Source: Planctomycetes bacterium HGW-Planctomycetes-1 (GTDB lineage Bacteria > Planctomycetota > Phycisphaerae > Sedimentisphaerales > UBA12454). Taken from it: a stretch of 39,480 bases of DNA. The stretch's first letter is position 1. Each line of letters begins with the position of its first letter. Shown piece by piece: positions 34,004-39,480 of this stretch. Made by a program: the position numbers and the translations under genes. Location of the stretch: the NCBI GenBank assembly GCA_002839495.1, contig PGYD01000009.1:1-39480 (forward strand). The letters are read 5' to 3'. The notes below the pieces were generated by a model that made no database searches, was not told where the DNA came from, and worked only from the letters and a program-made list of their open reading frames with translations.

Positions 34004-35485
34004 ATGAAAATTCTCCTGATAGATCCTCCTTTTTATAGAATCCTTGGTTTCTACAATCGGTATTTTCCTCTGGGCATAGTTACTATCGGCACTTTTCTTA
34101 AAGAAGCCGGATGTGAAGTTGTGCTTTACGATACCGATTATAATGAAAATCCCAAGTATATGGATTACTCACTTCTCCCGCAGTTTTATCCGGCATATCT
34201 TTCTTCTTTTAAGGATGAAAATCATCCTGTTTGGAAAGAAATCGCAGAAACTATCACACGTCTTTGTCCCGATATAATAGGCATATCTATCTGGACTACA
34301 TATGCAGCTTCTGCTTTTCATGTGGCCAAACTTAGCAAAGAGCTTGCTCCGGGTAGCTCTGTGGTTATGGGTGGGCCTCACGCTGCCGTTAAAGCCGATG
34401 AGATACTTAAAATATGTCCTGATGTTGACTATGTTGTACGGGGCGACGGGGAAGTGCCTATGCTTGAACTCGTGAGGCAGATTTCGTCGGGCCGGAGTGA
34501 TTTTTCATCAATAAAAGGATTATCATTTCGAGGAGAAAATTCAATAATACATAATCCCTCAGGTCAAACAATCAATGATTTGGAATTGCTTTCATTTCCA
34601 GATAGGTCGCTCCTGGTTAATGAGAGCAGATATACTGCGGAAGATATGGGACTTATTATGTCCAGCAGGGGGTGTCCATACGCCTGCTCGTATTGTGCCA
34701 CGCATACGCGTAGAGTAAATTATAGACCTATTGACAATGTAATAGATGAGATAAAGTTTGTGAAAGAAAAATATGGATCAGTATTGTTCTGTTTTAAGGA
34801 CGATTCTTTCACGGTAAATAAAAAAAGGGTCGAGCAATTTTGCGACAGACTTATTGCTGAAAAACTGAAAATTTGCTGGGAATGTAATACCCGAGTGGAT
34901 CTGATAGATAAGAATATTTTGCAAAAAATGGAAAAAGCAGGCTGCAGTAGTATTAAAGTCGGGATTGAGTCTGGAAGTGAGCGCATTTTGAAAAAGATGA
35001 ACAAGGGTATAACACTTAAACAGATTAAAATGGCTGCTGAATTGTTTAAAGAATCAGGAATTTTTTGGACAGGATATTTTATGATGGGAATTCCCGGTGA
35101 GACAGTCGATGAAATTTATCAAACACTAAACCTTATGTATGAAATTAAACCAGACTTTGCCTCTATTTCGGTATATGAACCTTTTCCGGGTACGGAAATC
35201 TTCTCCGAGGGGGTCGAAAGAGACCTGGTTAAACTGGAAATGACTTTGCAGGATTTTTATGTAACCCTGCCGAATGACTACTATAAACTGGATACGAAAA
35301 AACAGGTGGACACCATTGCTCAAGAGGAGTTCGCCGCTTTAGTGAAGATTATAAAAAATAAATTTCATATGCATAATAAAAATCTACAAAGAATTTGGCG
35401 AAGAGCTCAAAACAGGGTCGCTTTTTATGTTGTCCAACCCAAGATGCTTTGGTCAGATTTCAACAAGTATATGAGCTGGCGGTAA
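34004..35485 (+). CDS. B12-binding radical SAM protein
   Basis: Radical SAM enzyme with an N-terminal cobalamin-binding domain (class B type). Seen in 493 residues: the B12-domain segment with MGGPHAAVKADEIL and the DIIGISIWTT core, the iron-sulphur motif C224-x3-C228-x2-C231 (CPYACSYC), CFKDDSFTV, WECNTRVDLID, and IKVGIESGSERIL, typical of the family. These enzymes methylate or rearrange unactivated carbons. In this locus a methylated sugar or lipid is a reasonable guess, not shown. It follows DUF4956 after 58 bases. Confidence 0.9.
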   Translation: MKILLIDPPFYRILGFYNRYFPLGIVTIGTFLKEAGCEVVLYDTDYNENPKYMDYSLLPQFYPAYLSSFKDENHPVWKEIAETITRLCPDIIGISIWTTYAASAFHVAKLSKELAPGSSVVMGGPHAAVKADEILKICPDVDYVVRGDGEVPMLELVRQISSGRSDFSSIKGLSFRGENSIIHNPSGQTINDLELLSFPDRSLLVNESRYTAEDMGLIMSSRGCPYACSYCATHTRRVNYRPIDNVIDEIKFVKEKYGSVLFCFKDDSFTVNKKRVEQFCDRLIAEKLKICWECNTRVDLIDKNILQKMEKAGCSSIKVGIESGSERILKKMNKGITLKQIKMAAELFKESGIFWTGYFMMGIPGETVDEIYQTLNLMYEIKPDFASISVYEPFPGTEIFSEGVERDLVKLEMTLQDFYVTLPNDYYKLDTKKQVDTIAQEEFAALVKIIKNKFHMHNKNLQRIWRRAQNRVAFYVVQPKMLWSDFNKYMSWR

Positions 35486-35486
35486 T

Positions 35487-36374
35487 ATGATAACTCGTAA
35501 ACTTTCTATAATTGTTGTAAATTTCAATGCAGAAAAGTTTCTAAAAAAATGTCTCGCATCGATTTATGCAGAAACGAAGAACATATCTTTTGATGTTTGG
35601 GTCGTTGACAATAATTCATCGGATATGAGTGTGCCGATGGTACACCGTGATTTTTTGCAGGTCAATTTAATTGAAAACAAAGAGAATCTCGGTTTTGCGA
35701 AGGCCTGTAATCAAGCTATAATAAAATGTACTGGTGACTATATTCTTCTTTTAAATCCAGACACCTTGATTTTAGAAAGTGCGATTGAAAAAACGGTGAA
35801 ATTTATGGATGCCGACCCGACTATCGGGATTTGTGGTTGCAGAGTTCTAAATGAAGATATGACTCTGCAGCTTGCTTGTCGCAGAAGTATTCCAACTCCG
35901 GGTGTTGCTTTCTTTCGTCTTGCGGGGTTAAGCAAATTATTTCCGAAGAGTAAAATTATGGCAGAGTATAATTTGACATATTTAGACGAGGATAAAAATC
36001 AGCGGGTAGACGCTGTTTCTGGTGCTTTTTTGATGATGCGGAGAAATGTTATAGACAGCATTGGGTTGCTTGATGAAAGATTTTTTATGTACGGTGAAGA
36101 ATTAGATTACTGCATTAGAACGAAAGGAGCCGGCTGGAACATTATGTATTATTCAAACGCGAAAATTATTCATTACAAGGGCGAATGTAGTAAATATAAC
36201 AGCAGAAAAGCATTTTTGGAGTTTTATAGGTCTATGTATTTGTTTCATAAAAAGCATTTCGCCATTAATTATAACCCGATTATAAATATTATTATTTATA
36301 TCGGTATTGCCCTGAAAGCATTAACAGCACTCGGAGATTTTATATTTTTCGCTAAGGTAGGCTCTAAAAGATAA
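35487..36374 (+). CDS. GT2 family glycosyltransferase (WbbL-like)
   Basis: Resembles rhamnosyltransferases of the WbbL/RfbF group. Seen in 295 residues: LSIIVVNFNAEKFLKKCLAS, VWVVDNNSSDMSV, ENLGFAKACNQAI, the metal-binding LLLNPDTL, DAVSGAFLMMRR, and LDERFFMYGEELDYCIRTK. The start follows the radical SAM stop by one base (TAATATG). The hydrophobic C-terminus may attach it to the membrane. Donor sugar not readable. Confidence 0.92.
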   Translation: MITRKLSIIVVNFNAEKFLKKCLASIYAETKNISFDVWVVDNNSSDMSVPMVHRDFLQVNLIENKENLGFAKACNQAIIKCTGDYILLLNPDTLILESAIEKTVKFMDADPTIGICGCRVLNEDMTLQLACRRSIPTPGVAFFRLAGLSKLFPKSKIMAEYNLTYLDEDKNQRVDAVSGAFLMMRRNVIDSIGLLDERFFMYGEELDYCIRTKGAGWNIMYYSNAKIIHYKGECSKYNSRKAFLEFYRSMYLFHKKHFAINYNPIINIIIYIGIALKALTALGDFIFFAKVGSKR

Positions 36375-36382
36375 CTTTTAAT

Positions 36383-37639
36383 ATGCTTATACGAATAATC
36401 TTAATCTTAATAAATGCAATTCTGGTAAATGCCGGTTTTATTATTTCGTTTTTTGCGAGATATGGTATAAATATTCCATCGGTGGTCTTGCCACCATACA
36501 AAAGCAGTTTTGTGTTTTTGACACTTATAAATGTGTCAGCATTAGCTTTTTTTGGTGTTTATAAACACAGATTCAGATCTTCATGGGATTTATTCAGAAG
36601 AGTTTTCCTCGGTTTATTTTTTGGGACATTATTGAGCATTTCCTTCGTTTATGTATTCAGAGTCAAATGGGGAGCTTTCCCCACGACTATATTTATTATC
36701 TCCTTTTTTATTAATCTTCTTCTGATATTCAAGCTAAACCAGTCAATTTTAAAGGCCCGCAGGAGAATAAGAAAAAAAATCCTCGTTATAGGCGAAGGTG
36801 ATATAGAAGAAGTTATGATAACTCATGCCGATATGGAAAAATTCGGTATCGATAAGATTGAAAACCTCGCTAACTATACGGATGCTGATGAAATTGTCAT
36901 CTATGGGAAAATCCCAAACGAGAGAGACTTGGGATTTATAACCCATTTTGCACAAAAAATGAAGATAGAAGTGGTCTTTAGTCCTGCCTGTTATGTGAAA
37001 CTGCTGCCTGAAAGGATTAACGGCAATAATTTAACCCATTCATTAGCTACTTTTATCAGCCGAAAAAGAGAGGTTGAAGAAGTTGCAATGAGAAGCCTCG
37101 ACATCTTCGGCAGCATAATCATTGCGATTGTTTCTTTGCCGGCAACTATTCTTGCTGCCATATTGATTAAGCTCACTTCCACTGGTTCAATTTTTTACAA
37201 ACAGCAGCGTATCGGCAAAGATGGCAAAATTTTCACGCTCTATAAATTCAGAACGATGGCAAATGATGCCGAGAAGGAACTCGGACCTGTTCTGGCGACA
37301 GAGAACGACCCGCGAGTTACGAAAGTCGGCCGATTCCTGAGAGATACAAGACTCGACGAAATACCGCAATTGATAAATGTCCTGCTTGGTCAGATGAGTC
37401 TGGTTGGGCCAAGACCGGAGAGGCCATATTTTGTCAAACGCCATAACGTTCTTATGGGAATAAGGTTAGCTGTTAAGCCGGGGCTTACAGGGCTTGCACA
37501 GGTAAGAAATGCCTACGACTTACATCCCCAACACAAGATAAAATACGATTATTTATACATCCAGAGACGTTCTCTGTTTTTAAACCTCTATATTCTCGCA
37601 AAGACTATTCCGGTTATGCTGCTGAAAAAAGGGAGATAG
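36383..37639 (+). CDS. Undecaprenyl-phosphate sugar phosphotransferase (WbaP/WcaJ-like)
   Basis: Initiates repeat-unit assembly by moving a sugar-1-phosphate from a nucleotide sugar to undecaprenyl phosphate. Seen in 418 residues: an N-terminal block of about four membrane helices (residues 1-120), a Rossmann-like middle region (KILVIGEGDIEEV), a further helix, and the catalytic domain: GSIFYKQQRIGKDGKIFTLY, KFRTM, RDTRLDEIPQLINVL, MSLVGPRPERP, KPGLTGLAQV. The Asp-Glu pair of LDEIPQ is kept. It closes the + strand glycan locus and faces the GT39-like gene with only 23 bases between. Confidence 0.94.
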   Translation: MLIRIILILINAILVNAGFIISFFARYGINIPSVVLPPYKSSFVFLTLINVSALAFFGVYKHRFRSSWDLFRRVFLGLFFGTLLSISFVYVFRVKWGAFPTTIFIISFFINLLLIFKLNQSILKARRRIRKKILVIGEGDIEEVMITHADMEKFGIDKIENLANYTDADEIVIYGKIPNERDLGFITHFAQKMKIEVVFSPACYVKLLPERINGNNLTHSLATFISRKREVEEVAMRSLDIFGSIIIAIVSLPATILAAILIKLTSTGSIFYKQQRIGKDGKIFTLYKFRTMANDAEKELGPVLATENDPRVTKVGRFLRDTRLDEIPQLINVLLGQMSLVGPRPERPYFVKRHNVLMGIRLAVKPGLTGLAQVRNAYDLHPQHKIKYDYLYIQRRSLFLNLYILAKTIPVMLLKKGR

Positions 37640-37662
37640 TGCTCTTAATGTCCTAATCTTCG

Positions 37663-39228
37663 CTAATGACTTACTTTGTAAGTTGAGATTTTTAAATTTT
37701 TCTCACGTTTATTCATTAATGTTGAATATACTTCTTTTGTCTCTTTATTCAATTCCAGTTTCCCATTTTTGTTTTTAAAGACGATGTATCCAGCACCCCT
37801 CAACCCATTTTCCTGTACGGGGATTTTCTCATCATACTCTATATCTTGTCGCTGAGCGTAAAAAGTTATTCGACGGTCAGGTACAGCTATGATATCCGCA
37901 GGATCGGTGTTCTTGGTTAGCCATTCTGCAGTGTCCCTATAGCCTTGTTTGTCCCATCTTAAAGGTACTATTCTGATAAACTTCGCAGCACAGAGACTTA
38001 ATCCTGTCACTGTAAGTATAATAAACCATTTCTGCACATTTTTTCCAGTAACAGCGTTGATTTTGGAAGTTTTTTTATTTAGCCAGCTTGCAAGTATCTG
38101 CAGACCGAGAGGAACATAAAAAATAGCAAACACAATAAATGGCATATCGTGTCTTCTGCTTATATAGCCGTAATTGATATACAGCAACACTGCCATTACA
38201 AAATAAACTGCTAACAAGATTAGTATGAAAAACCACCCAGTGAATAACCATTGCTGAGTCCTGCGGTATTGTGTATAAAAACCAATCACCAGCGGCAGAA
38301 TAAAAAAATGCATCATATTATCACTTGTCATCTGGATAAATTTAACACTCGCTTTTGCCGTGTCAATTGGTACTGCCGAAGCTGTACAGGTTTCCCGGCC
38401 AGTCTGCTCAATATTGTTTAACTGACCGGGTATAGTGTTGCTGATAAGCTTTTTTAATTTAGGGGGCAAGATTTCCCCTTTTATCTTGAAATAAGGTATC
38501 GTCGGAATCATAAAACCGATTATAATCGCCGCTATTAAATAGATGCTTTTTAATCTGTTTATATTTGGCCTTGGTGAGAAAAGGTTAATTAAAAGCCATA
38601 CGCTTCCATATATTACTGTTTGTGCGCATTCCGGACGTATTAGATGTCCAAGCCCTGCGGTAAAACCAGTAATTGCAAACACCCACCATTTTCCGGATTT
38701 ACTGCCCAGTATCAGAAAAAGCAGGCTTGCAGCTAAAAACAGGATATGAGGCCATTCTCTTAACACATCACTGCCGGACGCAGCCGGATACGGCAAAATG
38801 ATAAGAATCAGTATTGCCCAGAAACTGTTTTTGTCGCCTATTAGAAGCTTGCCTATGAAATATAAAGGTATTATAGCTAACAATCTGCATAACAAACTCG
38901 TGCTTTGCGCACAATAACACCAACATTGTATCGATGTGCCGCAGCCGAATAGGGATGCAAATCTATGAGTAAGAAAAATGAGAAACGGATAACCGGGAGG
39001 ATGTTCTCTTATCGTATTGATAAGGTCATTTGAGAGATTCTGGGTTTGCTTAATATAAAAAATGCCGTCTTTTGAGATTAAAACAGTTGTAGCAATTAAA
39101 TACACACCGATTACAAGAGCAACTATTGTCAGAATTATTATGTATATAAAATCCTGTTTACTGATAAACCGTCCGGTTAGTTCACCGGCAGCACAATCGT
39201 TTTGTCCGCTGTCAGAGAATTTGTTCAT
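37663..39228 (-). CDS. GT39/ArnT-like membrane glycosyltransferase
   Basis: GT-C fold enzyme predicted to use a lipid-phosphate-linked sugar on the periplasmic side. Seen in 521 residues: about 11-12 hydrophobic helices, an early acidic motif in the first loop (ISKDGIFYIKQ), the HPPGYPFLIFLTHR motif and VLREWPHILFLAASL typical of ArnT/PMT relatives, and a soluble C-terminal tail. Start taken at ATG 39228. The reading frame stays open upstream to 39366, but those 46 codons are the translated tRNA-Leu gene (MAELADAQGLGPCV is the well-known tRNA artefact). It may serve the same glycan or protein glycosylation. Confidence 0.85.
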   Translation of the reverse strand: MNKFSDSGQNDCAAGELTGRFISKQDFIYIIILTIVALVIGVYLIATTVLISKDGIFYIKQTQNLSNDLINTIREHPPGYPFLIFLTHRFASLFGCGTSIQCWCYCAQSTSLLCRLLAIIPLYFIGKLLIGDKNSFWAILILIILPYPAASGSDVLREWPHILFLAASLLFLILGSKSGKWWVFAITGFTAGLGHLIRPECAQTVIYGSVWLLINLFSPRPNINRLKSIYLIAAIIIGFMIPTIPYFKIKGEILPPKLKKLISNTIPGQLNNIEQTGRETCTASAVPIDTAKASVKFIQMTSDNMMHFFILPLVIGFYTQYRRTQQWLFTGWFFILILLAVYFVMAVLLYINYGYISRRHDMPFIVFAIFYVPLGLQILASWLNKKTSKINAVTGKNVQKWFIILTVTGLSLCAAKFIRIVPLRWDKQGYRDTAEWLTKNTDPADIIAVPDRRITFYAQRQDIEYDEKIPVQENGLRGAGYIVFKNKNGKLELNKETKEVYSTLMNKREKNLKISTYKVSH

Positions 39229-39288
39229 AAAATTTACTCTCGTTTTTATGAGGCAAAATATCGCGTAACTATTTGTAGTATAAAGAAA

Positions 39289-39372
39289 TGCGAGCGGAGG
39301 GAGTCGAACCCACAAGCCCGTTAGGACACAAGGACCTAAACCTTGCGCGTCTGCCAGTTCCGCCACGCTCGC
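39289..39372 (-). tRNA. tRNA-Leu (anticodon UAG)
   Basis: The - strand folds as a class II tRNA: acceptor GCGAGCG pairing CGCTCGC, anticodon stem CAAGG/CCTTG with loop TTTAGGT giving anticodon TAG, a long variable arm GTCC/GGGC, and T loop TTCGACT. The T stem GTGGG/CCCTC has one T-T mismatch. Discriminator A is at 39289 and no CCA is encoded. It lies 60 bases upstream of the GT39-like gene on the same strand, at the right boundary of the glycan region. The remaining 108 bases to the window end hold nothing I can identify. Confidence 0.95.
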
Positions 39373-39480
39373 ATAACTAAAATCAAAAATTAAAATGCTC
39401 TGTAGAAAACATTAATAATAATATGTAAAAAAGCTCTTTTTGAAAAGTAAATAAAGGATCATCAGGTCGTAGGTCAGCAC

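Noticed and set aside
39395-39470. A-rich/T-rich palindrome (AAAAAGCTC...TTTTT) beyond the tRNA, looked at as terminator or tRNA promoter.
   Set aside because: The stem would be A-T only with almost no loop, and no -35/-10 pair at proper spacing was convincing.

Overview
The window reads as chromosomal DNA of a bacterium, most likely a Planctomycetota member of the Phycisphaerae type. That is an inference. It rests on the gene order, on planctomycete-style variants (an EF-P tip loop without lysine, a CdsA signature lacking the usual His and Arg), on frequent GTG/TTG starts, and on large unrecognised membrane proteins. No rRNA, insertion sequence, prophage or CRISPR array was seen.

Left part (about 1-11.9 kb): housekeeping genes on the + strand. 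These are pgpA, a large membrane protein with a degenerate protein-kinase-like N-terminus, two unrecognised proteins, purA, then a tight block uppS-cdsA-phoH(ybeZ)-7TM/HD phosphodiesterase-ybeY-recO with overlapping or abutting genes. efp lies on the - strand behind a near-consensus promoter. Dispersed repeats occur here: a PERSRR-type palindrome inside a coding region, a hairpin repeat before purA, and 10-bp-period repeats between recO and efp.

Right part (about 12.2-37.6 kb): a long, visibly more A/T-rich surface-glycan locus on the + strand. It holds GDP-fucose synthesis (gmd, fcl), a Wzz-like chain-length protein, a Wzx-like flippase, a CDP-alcohol phosphotransferase homologue, two methyltransferases, three GT2 glycosyltransferases, a Wzy-like polymerase, and a nucleotide-sugar block (C-methyltransferase, DegT aminotransferase, RmlC/WxcM-like cupin, three tandem SDR enzymes). 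A B12-binding radical SAM enzyme and a WbaP/WcaJ-type initiating phosphoglycosyltransferase close the locus. This is enough for a Wzx/Wzy-type undecaprenyl-linked polysaccharide carrying fucose and probably a branched or modified amino sugar.

Embedded in that locus (28.2-33.9 kb) is the most unusual part: a translationally coupled module of an anchored protein with a duplicated beta-rich domain, a membrane-anchored CotH-type kinase fused to a right-handed beta-helix, a VTC-type polyphosphate-polymerase domain protein, and a DUF4956 membrane protein. It suggests phosphorylation or polyphosphate chemistry at the cell surface alongside glycan assembly.

Right edge (37.7-39.4 kb): a - strand GT39/ArnT-like membrane glycosyltransferase and, just upstream of it, tRNA-Leu(UAG). 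An apparent N-terminal extension of the glycosyltransferase reading frame is the translated tRNA gene and is not protein.
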